Shown: positions 32,758-42,616, counted from the first letter of the stretch. The stretch: 64,000 nt of DNA from Lachnospiraceae bacterium (GCA_024680815.1 JAILBQ010000033.1:25331-89330), one strand, 5' to 3'. The notes: generated by a model from the sequence alone, not told the origin. Program-made: numbers and translations.

Positions 32758-35700
32758 ATGGGAAAGGGAAAGCGAATCAGGAAGTTATTATCTATTCTGT
32801 TAGCAATCAGCTTATGCTTCGGGGGAGCGGGAACGGCATTCGGCGAACCGGTCGATCCTGCACCGGCGGAGAACGGCGAAGTCTTCGAGGAGACAGTCAG
32901 CCCTGATGAAGCGTTGGAAAACGAGGTGCCTTCCGAAGTAAATTTACCCCAGACCGGGGAGCCGGGAGAAGGGGCTGAAGGGTCGCAAACCGTTTCAGAC
33001 GGGGAAGCACCGCAAACCGTTTCAGACGGGGAAGCGCCGAAAACCGTTTCAGACGGGGAAGCACCGGTAACCGTATCAGGAGGGGAAGCACCGGGTAGTG
33101 TTTCGGGAGAAGAAGTTCCGGAAACTGTTTCGGGAGAAGAGGTTCTTCAGGAAACGGTTTCAGAGACGTCTGTTCCTTCGGAAAATGCCGCGGAAATCCT
33201 GAGCGCGAACGAAGCAGAGACACTTTCGGGAAATGTATTTTACGTATCGGTGAGCTTTGATGCACCGGCTGAGGAGCTTCTGACGGTTTCCTGCGACGGA
33301 TCGGAACGGGCGGTTCCGGAGGTCCGAAATGTCAGATTCTATCCTGCAGATGCAGTTGAAAAGTACGGCTACAAAATTTATTACAGCTATACGGCAAGCG
33401 GAAATACCGTTTCAGGTCAGAATGTGCCGAAGTTCCGGGAACCCGGGGAATATCTGATATCAGTGAACGCTCTCAGTTCCAACGGCACGGCGGCAAAAAT
33501 AAGTTCCAACGACGCTACGAACGGAAGAGAGTATAAGGAATTTGTCTTTAAGATTACCGCAGCGGCGGCCGAGTCTCCGGCGGAGGAGCCGTTAAGCAGA
33601 AACTCGCTGGCTTCGCCGAAGAGCCTGAAGGCCACGATTAATTCCAATTTTTCCGTAAAGCTGAGATGGAAGGGTGTTACCAGCTATACCTCCGGGGGTT
33701 CCAGCAAGGGGGTTAAAACCGGATATCTTGTTTACAGATATGACAGGAACGGTGTCTGGAAGAAGCTTACCGGGGAGCCCGTTACGTCCAAATCTTTCAC
33801 AGATGCTACAACAAATGCGGATAACGCGGGATTTATTTACAGAGTGGCGGCCTACGGCTATGATTCATCGCGGAAGGAGGGCGCCGGCGAATTCGCGTAT
33901 ATCATGTGTACACCCACGGCAATCGCGGCAAGCTCCTTCGGAGATTACGAGGGCTTTGAATTTGAATTTATCAATGTGGGCGCAACCTCCTACACGATTG
34001 ATTCCTATACAAATAAAAAGAATATCAAAACCCAGGTTGTATCAGCGGATTCACTGAAATCGGTTATTGTGAAGGACAGCCAGGACAGTCTGATCTTTAC
34101 GGACAGGAGCTTAAGCGGTAACGAAAACAGGAAGCTTAAAATGAATTACCGTGTTAAGGCAAACGAAGTCCTGCTTTATGATGACGGGAAACAGATAACT
34201 GTTCCCGCGACGGGCTATTCGTCGGTTGTGGGCGCGAAGCTTCAGGCTGCGGCACCGCTGCTTACGTCGATTTCGTCACCCGATTATATGAGTGTAGACC
34301 TGAGCTTCAGTGAAAATTCCGCGGTTTCGGAAAGTGACAAGAACGACTCCTATGTGATTTACAGATCCACTAATCGCGGAAAGAGCTACAAAAAGGTGGT
34401 CACGATCAAGGCTAAGCAGATAGCTTCTCTTTTGAGTAAAGGTACCCTTACCTATGCTTCCGGAACATATACATACCATTTCACAAATGTGGCGCCGGAA
34501 GCGACCTATTACTACAAGCTTCAGGTTGTGGACAACAAGATAGGCAGTGCTCTGAGCAAACCGCTTAACATTACGCCGCATCTGACGGATGTTACGGCCA
34601 TACGCTATATTCCCAAAACTACCAAATCCTCTGTGGTTTCGGTAAATACGGTAGAGGGCGCAAAGGCATACATGGTCTATTATGTCCGGATAGACAACGG
34701 ATCTTCACCGGATGCTGCTGCTCTCAGAAAGAAGTTCAAAGGGAACGGAGTCAAGAAAAAGAAGGTCAGTGTCAAAAATAATTCGGGAACTTCGGTACAG
34801 CTGAGTGTGACGGGGCTCAAAAACGGCTATACCTATGCATTTTATGTGGATCCCATCAGGACGAACGAAAGGAAGTCACTGGATATCAATCCGGAGAAGG
34901 TGGTGTTCGCTACGGGAACGGTTATGCCCGGTGCCCCCACTGTGAAATCCGGGGTGACTTCGCTTAAGAAAATTTACTTTACATTCTCAAAGGTCGGAGG
35001 AGCGACAGGGTATTACGTGGAATACAGTACCGATCCGAACTTCAAGACCGGAGAGGGGAGCTACAAATACGTTGACAAGAAGAATTATTCTTCGATTTAC
35101 AATAAGCGGAAGGTGAGTATAGATGTGGATCCGGGCATTACTTATTATTTCCGGGTTACACCTTACCTTTCCTCAAAAAACAACAAATCTTATGACGGCT
35201 ACGGTTATGGAACCAGGGGTGTAACGAGTGATGTGGTCGATGAATTCGGCCGTCCTTACGCGGTCAAGAATCTGAAGGCCGTATATTACAGCGGTATAAG
35301 CGCCAACGCGAAGCTTACCTGGGAAAACAACAGCAAGAATAAAGGAACCAAGATTTCCGGCTATATGGTGGAGCGATCGCTTTACAGTTACAGTACCTCG
35401 ACGAAAAAGTACGACAAGCTTATCAACACAACGGTACTGGTGGGCTTAAAGGACGGGAAGACCAAGACTGAGTATAAGGACAGCACTCAGAATCAGATCC
35501 CCTTCGATACCATGGCGATTTATACCGTTTATCCGGTTTATAAGTCAGACAGGACTAATGCCGGGGATGGCGGCTATGTCAAGGGCGTGGGAAAAGAGGT
35601 GAAATATATGAATATTACCTCGATGAAGTTCTCCAGCTCAAAATATAAGGTTAAAACCGGGGAAAGCACGGCTACATCCCTGAAATTAAATCCTTCCAAG

Positions 35701-36498
35701 TTTGTTACCAATAAAGAGGTGGAATACGAGCTGCACAGTGATGATTATACCGACAGTCAGATTAAGAAGTATGTCAAGGTTAATTCCTCAGGAAAGCTTA
35801 CCGGAATCAAGGAGTATTCCTCAAAGCACGGAATTTACCTCTATGCTTATTCCAAAAACGACAGATCCATTTACTGCAGCACAAAGGTTATCGTAAATAA
35901 GGGGGATTCCAAAAAATCCGAAGAACCTTCGGACGGAAAAGACCTTGTGGTATGTATTGATCCGGGACACGGAGGATCGGACGCCGGGGCTACAGCCGGC
36001 GGTGTGAAGGAGAAGGACCTCAATCTTGAATATGCGAAGAAGATAGGAGGATACCTTGAGGACTACGGCGCAAAGGTATATTACACAAGAACTTCGGATA
36101 CCTATGTCGGACTGACGGACCGGACTGATTACGCAAAGAGCAAGGGATGCAACCTGTTTATAAGTATTCATATGAACAGCGGAAGCTCTTCCGCCAGCGG
36201 AACTGAGGTCTACTATTCCATCACAAGCTATGGAAGACCTACGCTGGCAGCGAATATTTCCAAGGCGGTCTCCGGTGAGCTGGGAATCGGAAACCGCGGA
36301 GCGAAGGTCCGGCAGGGAGACAACGGAGACTACTATTCGGTCATAAGAACCTCTGCGGCCAAGGGAATACCCGGACTTATCGTCGAGCACGGATTTATTA
36401 CGAACGATACCGACAGAGCCCGTCTTACAGATTCCGGACGTATGAAGGATGCAGCCAAGGCAGAAGCCAAAGCCATCGTGAACTACTGGAAAAAATAA
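32758..36498 (+). CDS. Large secreted N-acetylmuramoyl-L-alanine amidase with repeats
   Basis: 1246 residues. A signal peptide covers ~1-29 (LLSILLAISLCFGGAGTAFG). A Glu/Pro/Ser-rich stalk includes six 9-residue repeats (consensus TVSDGEAPQ). Several fibronectin-III-like beta modules fill ~290-1010, recognisable by repeated GYxVxR and YYxxV patterns, then a beta domain and a C-terminal Amidase_3 domain from ~1060: VVCIDPGHGGSDAGA, KEKDLNLEYA (Glu), YYTRTSD, FISIHMNSG (His) and a final EHGFITNDTDR (Glu). It cleaves the MurNAc-L-Ala bond of peptidoglycan outside the cell. The stalk likely spans the wall. Confidence 0.93.
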   Translation: MGKGKRIRKLLSILLAISLCFGGAGTAFGEPVDPAPAENGEVFEETVSPDEALENEVPSEVNLPQTGEPGEGAEGSQTVSDGEAPQTVSDGEAPKTVSDGEAPVTVSGGEAPGSVSGEEVPETVSGEEVLQETVSETSVPSENAAEILSANEAETLSGNVFYVSVSFDAPAEELLTVSCDGSERAVPEVRNVRFYPADAVEKYGYKIYYSYTASGNTVSGQNVPKFREPGEYLISVNALSSNGTAAKISSNDATNGREYKEFVFKITAAAAESPAEEPLSRNSLASPKSLKATINSNFSVKLRWKGVTSYTSGGSSKGVKTGYLVYRYDRNGVWKKLTGEPVTSKSFTDATTNADNAGFIYRVAAYGYDSSRKEGAGEFAYIMCTPTAIAASSFGDYEGFEFEFINVGATSYTIDSYTNKKNIKTQVVSADSLKSVIVKDSQDSLIFTDRSLSGNENRKLKMNYRVKANEVLLYDDGKQITVPATGYSSVVGAKLQAAAPLLTSISSPDYMSVDLSFSENSAVSESDKNDSYVIYRSTNRGKSYKKVVTIKAKQIASLLSKGTLTYASGTYTYHFTNVAPEATYYYKLQVVDNKIGSALSKPLNITPHLTDVTAIRYIPKTTKSSVVSVNTVEGAKAYMVYYVRIDNGSSPDAAALRKKFKGNGVKKKKVSVKNNSGTSVQLSVTGLKNGYTYAFYVDPIRTNERKSLDINPEKVVFATGTVMPGAPTVKSGVTSLKKIYFTFSKVGGATGYYVEYSTDPNFKTGEGSYKYVDKKNYSSIYNKRKVSIDVDPGITYYFRVTPYLSSKNNKSYDGYGYGTRGVTSDVVDEFGRPYAVKNLKAVYYSGISANAKLTWENNSKNKGTKISGYMVERSLYSYSTSTKKYDKLINTTVLVGLKDGKTKTEYKDSTQNQIPFDTMAIYTVYPVYKSDRTNAGDGGYVKGVGKEVKYMNITSMKFSSSKYKVKTGESTATSLKLNPSKFVTNKEVEYELHSDDYTDSQIKKYVKVNSSGKLTGIKEYSSKHGIYLYAYSKNDRSIYCSTKVIVNKGDSKKSEEPSDGKDLVVCIDPGHGGSDAGATAGGVKEKDLNLEYAKKIGGYLEDYGAKVYYTRTSDTYVGLTDRTDYAKSKGCNLFISIHMNSGSSSASGTEVYYSITSYGRPTLAANISKAVSGELGIGNRGAKVRQGDNGDYYSVIRTSAAKGIPGLIVEHGFITNDTDRARLTDSGRMKDAAKAEAKAIVNYWKK
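32986..33147 (+). repeat. Six tandem 27-bp repeats inside the amidase gene
   Basis: Units start at 32986, 33013, 33040, 33067, 33094 and 33121. The first three are nearly identical (protein TVSDGEAP); the last three drift to TVSGEEVP-like units. A partial seventh follows. The gradient of identity suggests recent expansion at the 5' side. In frame, so copy changes would lengthen or shorten the stalk. Confidence 0.9.
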
Positions 36499-36525
36499 TG
36501 CAGTGCCGTTAACAGGAGAAAAGCC

Positions 36526-37260
36526 ATGAAGAAAAAAATTACAGTCGGAGTGATCATCGCTCTGGTGATTGCCTTTGCGGTGGTGCGGTTCTCCTGCGGA
36601 GGGAATAAAAAAGACGGACAGCAGGATGCCGAAGAAGAAATAATCGACGGCGAAGCCGGAGAAGATGAACAGGAGGATAGCGCGGCAGCACCGGAAGAAG
36701 CCGGTGACGGCGGAGAAACGGAAGAGGACGAGGAAGAACTCCCGATGCTGACGGAAGAGGAGGCAACCGTACTCGTTGAAGAAAAACTCGAAGGAATAAA
36801 ATGCGAGGCCGTATTCAACGATGAAGCGGAGATTGACGGAAAGATCTACTATACTTACACGGTACTGGACGAAAACGGGGAAGAAATCGATCAGATGCTT
36901 GCTGTGTCAGGTTTTTCCGGGGAGGTGTCCGTCTACGACATTTTAAAAAATACAGTTTCCGACTATTCCGGGTTTGTATATTTTGATGCCGAAAAAGATG
37001 TTCCGGTGAATTGGGAGGGGAGCTTTACAAACGGGAAGCTCAAGTGTATATTGGAACCGTCATCGGAAAATATGTTCGAGTTTACCCTCTCCGGCGGAAA
37101 GGAATTTGTCGGAGTGGCCGCAGCGGAAGGAAGAGTGGCGGAGTATTCGGATGACAGCCTCGGGCTTAAATTTACCATGGACGGGAAAAAGCTGACAATT
37201 GAAGACATATCCGGAAAAAGCGGATATGCGGGAACATATGCGAAAGGAGAAAACAAATGA
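36526..37260 (+). CDS. Acidic membrane-anchored or secreted protein of unknown function
   Basis: 244 residues. An N-terminal hydrophobic helix (~5-22, VGVIIALVIAFAVV) is followed by FSCGGN, which only loosely resembles a lipobox, then ~50 residues rich in Glu and Asp. The remainder (~75-244) is a compact mixed domain with many Gly and aromatic residues (SGFSGEVSVYDIL, NWEGSFTNGKL). No family is recognised. It overlaps the GHL10-like gene by 4 bp and follows the amidase by 27 bp, so the three probably form a cell-wall operon. Confidence 0.72.
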   Translation: MKKKITVGVIIALVIAFAVVRFSCGGNKKDGQQDAEEEIIDGEAGEDEQEDSAAAPEEAGDGGETEEDEEELPMLTEEEATVLVEEKLEGIKCEAVFNDEAEIDGKIYYTYTVLDENGEEIDQMLAVSGFSGEVSVYDILKNTVSDYSGFVYFDAEKDVPVNWEGSFTNGKLKCILEPSSENMFEFTLSGGKEFVGVAAAEGRVAEYSDDSLGLKFTMDGKKLTIEDISGKSGYAGTYAKGENK

Positions 37261-38246
37261 GTTTTTTTAAGAAACTGGCCGCCCTGATGCTTTCGGCCCT
37301 GGTTTTTGCGGGGAGCTTTGCACCGGTTCAGGCTTTTGCCGCTCCGGCTCCGTCCGGGTTTAAGGGGGTCTGGATTTCCTATCTGGATATTCAGGCTCGT
37401 TTAAAGGGACAGCCTCAGGAAAATTTTGACTCGATCTTCGGCGCTATGTGTGACAAGGCGGCGGCTCAGGGTTGCAATGCCCTGGTTGTGCATGTCCGCT
37501 CACACAATGATGCCATTTATCCTTCAGGGATATATCCCTGGAGCACGGTGATGCTTAACGGAAATCCGGGCTTTGATCCCCTTGCGGATATGGTTTCGAT
37601 AGCGCATGGAAAAGGGCTGCAGTTCCATGCCTGGATAAATCCCTACGGTTACAGGAACGGTGTCATTGCAGGGAATCCGGCGCTGGCCACAAATGAGAAT
37701 GTTGTTGCCGGAGTGCAGGAAATTATTGCGAATTATCCGGTGGACGGAATTCATTTTGATGATTATTTCCCTCCTCTCGGTGCGGCGGTTATGAATCAGA
37801 TGGTTTCCTCCGTACACGGCGTGTGTGAGGCTTCCGGAAAAGTATTCGGTATTTCTCCTCAGGGTAATATAGATAATAACCGTGCCATGGGAGCTGACAT
37901 TGATACCTGGCTTTCCAACCCGGGATATGTGGACTATTTATGCCCGCAGATTTACTGGACAGATCATTATGGAGCCGCAGGTAATGTTGCCATGTATTCC
38001 ACAAGGCTTGCAGCCTGGAAAGCTCTTGATAAGGCAGGAATCCCGCTTTATGTAGGTCTCGCGGCGTACAGAGCGGGCTCACCCATTGCCTCCGATCCGG
38101 GCTGGGGGCTTTCAAACACAAACCTTGCGACACAGGTTGACCAGGCACGTGCAAACGGCTACAGCGGATATATCATCTACAGCTACAGTTCGCTGGAAAG
38201 TCCTCTTGCGGCGTCGGAGCTTGCGGGATTGGCTTCCAGGGGATGA
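37257..38246 (+). CDS. Secreted glycosyl-hydrolase-like protein (GHL10/DUF187 type)
   Basis: 329 residues with a signal peptide (~1-28, ends VQAFAAPA). The domain opens GFKGVWISYLDIQ, continues ALVVHVRSHNDAIYPSG, LQFHAWINPYGYR, VDGIHFDDYFPP and DYLCPQIYWTDHYG, which are the strand-end motifs of the GHL10 TIM barrel related to YngK-type proteins. Asp residues in HFDDY are the likely catalytic acids. Substrate is probably a wall or surface glycan, inferred from the neighbouring amidase. Ribosome site AAGGAG. A terminator follows. Confidence 0.85.
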   Translation: MSFFKKLAALMLSALVFAGSFAPVQAFAAPAPSGFKGVWISYLDIQARLKGQPQENFDSIFGAMCDKAAAQGCNALVVHVRSHNDAIYPSGIYPWSTVMLNGNPGFDPLADMVSIAHGKGLQFHAWINPYGYRNGVIAGNPALATNENVVAGVQEIIANYPVDGIHFDDYFPPLGAAVMNQMVSSVHGVCEASGKVFGISPQGNIDNNRAMGADIDTWLSNPGYVDYLCPQIYWTDHYGAAGNVAMYSTRLAAWKALDKAGIPLYVGLAAYRAGSPIASDPGWGLSNTNLATQVDQARANGYSGYIIYSYSSLESPLAASELAGLASRG

Positions 38247-38280
38247 AATAGTATTAATAATAATATCGGTTGGACAACGG

Positions 38281-38310
38281 AGTCTGCGGGGCTTTTCCCG
38301 CAGACTTTAT
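38281..38310 (+). terminator. Terminator after the GHL10-like gene
   Basis: AGTCTGCGGG (38281-38290) pairs with CCCGCAGACT (38297-38306) around a GCTTTT loop, followed by TTATTG. The stem is strong but the T tract is short. Confidence 0.7.
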
Positions 38311-38393
38311 TGTGCTATACTATTAAAACATCGTCCGTAATTGTATGATCATGTGATTGACTGTTTGCAGGCGGGGTGAAAAGGAAAGATACC

Positions 38394-39026
38394 ATGGGAA
38401 AGAAAACGATTATCACCAGGGAACATCCGCTTATCCTGGCAAGCGCTTCACCGAGACGGGCGGAACTTCTGGAATGCGCTGATATTCCGTTTGTGGTCAG
38501 ATCGGCGGATGTCGAAGAGGTTTCTTCGGCCGACGATCCTGCAGAATATGCTGAGGAAATTTCCCGTATAAAGGCAGAGGCCGTGGCGGAAAGAATCTAC
38601 TGTGATGAGGGAGAGGAGACGGTGGTTCTGGGCGCCGATACAGTTGTCGCCGTACAGGATAAAATCCTCGGAAAACCCAAGGATGAAAACGAAGCGTTTG
38701 AGATGCTGAAGAAAATCCAGGGGGGAACACACAAGGTCATTACGGGTGTGACAATCTGTGTATGCGCCCCGGATGGAGTTAAAAGCCGAAGTTTTTATGA
38801 GACGACGGCTGTAAGTGTTTATCCCGTTTCGGATGAGCAGATAAAAAAATATGTCGTTACAGGAGAGCCGATGGACAAAGCCGGAGCATATGCCATTCAG
38901 GGTCTGTTTTCCCGATATATCCGCCATATCAGGGGTGATTACAGCAATGTGGTGGGGCTGCCCATTGGCCGTGTATTTAAGGAACTGAAAAATCTTGGGT
39001 TGGAAAATCTCAACACATATGAATGA
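38394..39026 (+). CDS. maf: Maf-family nucleoside triphosphate pyrophosphatase
   Basis: 210 residues from the ATG at 38394 (AAGGAAAG upstream); an in-frame GTG at 38376 would add six. The signature LASASPRRAELLE near the start, the SADVEEV segment, VVLGADTVV with catalytic Asp, LGKPKDENEA and GEPMDKAGAYAIQG all match Maf/YhdE. Maf proteins hydrolyse non-canonical or methylated nucleoside triphosphates and influence septation. An extended -10-like TGCTATACT at 38314-38321 may drive it, but no good -35 is present. It precedes the amino acid importer. Confidence 0.92.
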   Translation: MGKKTIITREHPLILASASPRRAELLECADIPFVVRSADVEEVSSADDPAEYAEEISRIKAEAVAERIYCDEGEETVVLGADTVVAVQDKILGKPKDENEAFEMLKKIQGGTHKVITGVTICVCAPDGVKSRSFYETTAVSVYPVSDEQIKKYVVTGEPMDKAGAYAIQGLFSRYIRHIRGDYSNVVGLPIGRVFKELKNLGLENLNTYE

Positions 39027-39059
39027 GGGTGTCTCAGAGAAGACACGGAAAGGAACATC

Positions 39060-39848
39060 ATGAAACAAAGAGTAATTGCCGTAGTTTTAACCTGTTTGCT
39101 TGTACTTTTGATGGTCTCCGGCTGTACCGGCACCACAACCGGCTTTGCCCCCGCAGGCAGCAGCGAGAACAAAAAACTGGTTGTCGGGACAAACGCGGAG
39201 TTTCCGCCGTTTGAATACATTGACGATAATGGAAAGCCTGACGGGTTTGATATGGCTCTGATTAAGGCTATTGGGGAAAAGATGGGCAAAGAGGTGGATA
39301 TTCAGAATATGGAATTCGATTCCCTTGTATCCTCCATCGGTACGAAGATTGATCTTGCGATTGCCGGAATGACAGTTACGGAAGAGAGGCAGAATACGGT
39401 AGACTTTTCCGATCCTTATTATACTGCCGTGCAATATGTGATACTGCCGGCGGATTCCGAAATCGCAACCTATGAAGATCTGAGCGGTAAGGCCATAGGT
39501 GTGCAGCTTGGCACCACCGGCGATTTTGACGCTTCTGACATTGAGGAGGCGGACTCCTCGACCAAAGTCAGCAGATACAACAAAGGCGTGGATGCCGTAA
39601 ATGATCTTCTGAACGGGAAGGTCGATTGCGTGATCATTGATAAGAATCCCGCTGAAACTTTTGTTTCCAAACATGCGGAAGAGCTCGTTGCCGTGGACGG
39701 CTCCCAGTTCGGCTTTGAGGAAGAGTCATATGCCATCGCCATGCCGAAGGGGGATAAAGAGCTGGTGGATGCCGTAAACAAAGCTCTCCAGGAGATAAAG
39801 TCAGAGGGAACCTTTGACAAGCTGGTTGAGGAATATATCGGTAACTAA
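39060..39848 (+). CDS. Polar amino acid ABC transporter, substrate-binding lipoprotein
   Basis: 262 residues. The signal peptide ends in lipobox VSGC (Cys ~22), so it is lipid-anchored outside the membrane. The SBP_bac_3 fold is shown by KLVVGTNAEFPPFEY, GFDMALIKAIGEKMG, DLAIAGMTVTEERQ, VDFSDPYYTA and GVQLGTTGDFD. It captures a polar amino acid such as glutamine, cystine or arginine; the ligand is not readable. AAAGGA ribosome site. It starts the three-gene importer operon, with permease 6 bp later. Confidence 0.94.
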   Translation: MKQRVIAVVLTCLLVLLMVSGCTGTTTGFAPAGSSENKKLVVGTNAEFPPFEYIDDNGKPDGFDMALIKAIGEKMGKEVDIQNMEFDSLVSSIGTKIDLAIAGMTVTEERQNTVDFSDPYYTAVQYVILPADSEIATYEDLSGKAIGVQLGTTGDFDASDIEEADSSTKVSRYNKGVDAVNDLLNGKVDCVIIDKNPAETFVSKHAEELVAVDGSQFGFEEESYAIAMPKGDKELVDAVNKALQEIKSEGTFDKLVEEYIGN

Positions 39849-39854
39849 GAAGAT

Positions 39855-40544
39855 ATGGGAGAACTGGAACAAAAATTTGCGGCGGCCTTTCTGACGGAAG
39901 GCCGCTGGATTCTTTATTTCAAAGGATTGGGGGTAACGCTTGGAATAGCTGTTCTGGCGGCGATCCTCGGTGTTATTTTCGGTACCGTCCTGGGCATCAT
40001 GAAGCTTTCATTCCGGGAAGACGGGAAGAAAACCCTTTGGAATATTCTTGCGACGGCATATGTCGACGTGATCCGCGGCACTCCCAGTGTATTGCAGCTT
40101 CTTATTATGTGGTTCATAGTATTTGCCACCTGGAACAACGGTGTTGCCGTGGCATCAATTTCTTTCGGGCTGAATTCCGCGGCATACGTTTCCGAAATCG
40201 TCAGGGGCGGAATTTTGGCGGTGGATGTGGGGCAGATGGAAGCGGGGCGTTCTCTCGGACTTTCAAAAGCCATGACGATGCGCTATATAATATTGCCTCA
40301 GGCTTTGAAAAATATGGTGCCGCCTCTGGGGAATGAATTTATCACTCTGCTGAAGGAAACCGCTATAGTCGGTTATGTGAGTCTTACGGACCTGACAAGG
40401 GCTGCAAACCAGATTGCTTCGAGAACTTATGAGGCATTTATGCCTTTAATCGGTACCGCTGTCATTTATTTTGTCGTAATTAAGATTCTTACGCTTCTGC
40501 TTGGCGTCCTGGAAAGGAGGCTCAGAGAAAGTGATCAGCGTTAA
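39855..40544 (+). CDS. Polar amino acid ABC transporter permease
   Basis: 229 residues with about five membrane segments. The N-terminal helix region has [20 protein letters not shown]; the family signature [12 protein letters not shown] and the EAA loop ([20 protein letters not shown]) that touches the ATPase are present, as is [17 protein letters not shown]. It is a HisM/GlnP-type permease that probably forms a homodimer, because only one permease gene exists in the operon. Its end overlaps the ATPase gene by 14 bp. Confidence 0.94.
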   Translation: MGELEQKFAAAFLTEGRWILYFKGLGVTLGIAVLAAILGVIFGTVLGIMKLSFREDGKKTLWNILATAYVDVIRGTPSVLQLLIMWFIVFATWNNGVAVASISFGLNSAAYVSEIVRGGILAVDVGQMEAGRSLGLSKAMTMRYIILPQALKNMVPPLGNEFITLLKETAIVGYVSLTDLTRAANQIASRTYEAFMPLIGTAVIYFVVIKILTLLLGVLERRLRESDQR

Positions 40545-41271
40545 GGGACTTGTAAAGGATTTTGACAACGGGAAGCACCGTCCGCCGGTCCATGTGCTTA
40601 AGGGAATAGACTATGAGATTTCCGCCGGGGAAAAAATAGTCATTATCGGGCCCTCCGGCTCGGGGAAGAGTACGTTTCTGCGATGCCTCAATCTTCTGGA
40701 GAGGCCCACCGCGGGACAGATTTTTTTCGACGGAGAGGAAATAACCGCTTCGGGGGTGGAGATTGACCGGATCAGAACGCGCATGGGTATGGTCTTTCAG
40801 AATTTCAATCTCTTTGTCAACCTGAATATTATGGATAATCTGACACTGGCTCCGGTGAAGCTCGGACTGCTCTCAAAAGAGGAGGCCGCTGAACGGGCGA
40901 GAGCGCTTTTAAAGCGGGTGAACCTTCTGGACAAGGCTGATGTATATCCCTCCTCGCTTTCCGGAGGGCAAAAACAGAGGATTGCAATCGTCCGCTCCCT
41001 TTGTATGAAGCCGGAGGTCATGCTGTTCGATGAGCCGACAAGCGCTCTGGATCCTGAAATGGTCGGGGAAGTTTTGGATGTAATGAAGCGTCTGGCGGAG
41101 GATGGCATGACGATGGTTGTAGTGACACATGAGATGGGATTCGCCAGAGAGGTGGGCACAAAGGTGTTATTCATGGATGAGGGCAAAATTATTGAGGAAA
41201 ATACCCCCGAAGGATTATTTGATAACCCCCAGGCACCTCGGCTGCAGGATTTTTTGTCAAAGGTGCTCTGA
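40531..41271 (+). CDS. Polar amino acid ABC transporter ATP-binding protein
   Basis: 246 residues from the GTG at 40531, placed 10 nt after AAGGAGG (40514-40520); a TTG at 40501 would be too far into the permease. Walker [11 protein letters not shown]-loop VFQNFNLF, signature [11 protein letters not shown], Walker [15 protein letters not shown] and switch histidine in VVTHEMGFA are all present, as in GlnQ/HisP. A short insert (KHRPP) follows the first strand. It powers the importer encoded just upstream. Confidence 0.95.
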   Translation: MISVKGLVKDFDNGKHRPPVHVLKGIDYEISAGEKIVIIGPSGSGKSTFLRCLNLLERPTAGQIFFDGEEITASGVEIDRIRTRMGMVFQNFNLFVNLNIMDNLTLAPVKLGLLSKEEAAERARALLKRVNLLDKADVYPSSLSGGQKQRIAIVRSLCMKPEVMLFDEPTSALDPEMVGEVLDVMKRLAEDGMTMVVVTHEMGFAREVGTKVLFMDEGKIIEENTPEGLFDNPQAPRLQDFLSKVL

Positions 41272-41294
41272 CAGGGGCTTCTGAAAGGTTCGGC

Positions 41295-41630
41295 ATGGAA
41301 GAGAACAGTAAAGAAACGTCTGTTATTGAAAAGGATACGCAGATAGCTGCAGAAGAGGAGACCGGAGAAACAGAAAGCGGGCCGGGAGAAGATGCCGGGC
41401 AAGATGCAGACCGGGAAAAGACACAGGGGAGAAGCAGGTTTGTTTACGGCATCCGTATAGCCTGCGGAGCCTATCTGGTGTATCTGTCCTGGAATCTGAT
41501 TAAGGATATCGGAACGGCAGAAGGCTGGCACCGGGCTGTTGTGATTATCGCGGCAGGGCTTTTTACTCTTGCGGGAGCGGGGCTGGTTATCGTTTCTGCC
41601 CGCCGGCTTATTGAGGAAGGCCGGAAGTAA
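41295..41630 (+). CDS. Small membrane protein of unknown function
   Basis: 111 residues. The first ~48 are Glu/Asp/Gly-rich and cytoplasmic in character; two hydrophobic helices follow (~52-67 and ~77-101) with a short charged loop and a basic end (RRLIEEGRK). No family recognised. Ribosome site GAAAGG. It follows the importer ATPase by 23 bp, so may be co-transcribed. Its 3' end overlaps the convergent SGNH gene by 23 bp. Confidence 0.68.
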   Translation: MEENSKETSVIEKDTQIAAEEETGETESGPGEDAGQDADREKTQGRSRFVYGIRIACGAYLVYLSWNLIKDIGTAEGWHRAVVIIAAGLFTLAGAGLVIVSARRLIEEGRK

Positions 41631-42612
41631 GGCTGCCCTTAAAGATCTCCGGATATTTTTCAAGCAGTTCGCCGGTATAGCGTTCGGCGCCCCGGCGGTT
41701 GAGATGGTTGTTATCGCCGAAGGCATTTTTGGGATAGACAGGCACATCGTGCACTACCGTGCATGAAGGGTGCCTGTTTTCTGTTTCGGAAAGCCAGGCC
41801 TCAAAGCCTTCATAAAAATCAGAGGTTATGTGCTCGTGAGAAAAGGGATTTACGGGAGCCTGCTCGATTATCACTTCCGTGCCCGCTTCCTCAAGAGAAT
41901 TAAGGAGCCGTTCAAAGTATTTCACCACAAGCTCTGAGGAATCAAAGGTTTCGTGATGAACCTCATAGTTCTCCAGGTTGTTTTCCTCGTCAGTGCCAAA
42001 GGAGCGAAACCCTTTTTCCTGCCTGATTTTCTGAAAAACGGCCGTGTTTTCGTCTGTGTTTCCGCCTGAGGGGGCATCCAGAATTTCCGCCATATATTTA
42101 TTCGGGAGACGGAGTCTGAAGGAAAGACTGTCGGTGAACCACCCTTTATGCAGTATGGCATCTTCTTTTGCGGACTTAAAAGCGTTCAAGGTAAGTCCGG
42201 CCTCCTCCCAAAAAGAGAGATAGTGATAATAGAGTGTCTGTGAATAATTATCTATATCGCAGAAATGATAGGGAGCGAATATCAGGATGGCGTAAGACGG
42301 CGGGTCGTTTGCTTTCAGGTAGTTCTGAAAGGCATAGTACATTTCAATGGCTGTAGTTCCGCCTATGGCCATGTTGTAGACATCATTTCCCAGGAGTTCC
42401 GGCAGAACGGAGGATTTGGCTCTGGAATCTCCGATAATGAGGACCGAATAATCGTTTGAATCTGTCCGGACAAAGCTTTTTTCCTCCGCCCACATCGGAT
42501 ATTCCGGTGAGTGGTAGCGCATGGGGAAAATGGCGGCATAGAAAACAGCCCCCAGGAGAGGAATCGAAAGCAGGATAAAGTTTCGTAAAAGCTTCAGAAA
42601 ATCTTTTTTCAT
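41608..42612 (-). CDS. SGNH/DltD-like O-acetylation partner protein
   Basis: 334 residues from the ATG at 42612; an upstream GTG (42648) would overlap the MBOAT gene by 32 bp. A membrane helix (LLSIPLLGAVFYAAIF) leads to an extracytoplasmic SGNH-type fold: nucleophile block VLIIGDSRAKSS, GGTTAIEMYYAF with the conserved Gly, and C-terminal GDNNHLNRRGAERY giving the DxxH catalytic pair. It probably completes transfer of acyl groups handed over by the MBOAT protein, 4 bp upstream. Target polymer unknown. Confidence 0.82.
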   Translation of the reverse strand: MKKDFLKLLRNFILLSIPLLGAVFYAAIFPMRYHSPEYPMWAEEKSFVRTDSNDYSVLIIGDSRAKSSVLPELLGNDVYNMAIGGTTAIEMYYAFQNYLKANDPPSYAILIFAPYHFCDIDNYSQTLYYHYLSFWEEAGLTLNAFKSAKEDAILHKGWFTDSLSFRLRLPNKYMAEILDAPSGGNTDENTAVFQKIRQEKGFRSFGTDEENNLENYEVHHETFDSSELVVKYFERLLNSLEEAGTEVIIEQAPVNPFSHEHITSDFYEGFEAWLSETENRHPSCTVVHDVPVYPKNAFGDNNHLNRRGAERYTGELLEKYPEIFKGSLTSGLPQ

Positions 42613-42616
42613 CAGG

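Noticed and set aside
39029..39046. GTGTCT/AGACAC hairpin between maf and the amino acid-binding protein gene
   Set aside because: Six-bp stem without T tract, immediately before the ribosome site; too weak for a terminator or riboswitch claim.
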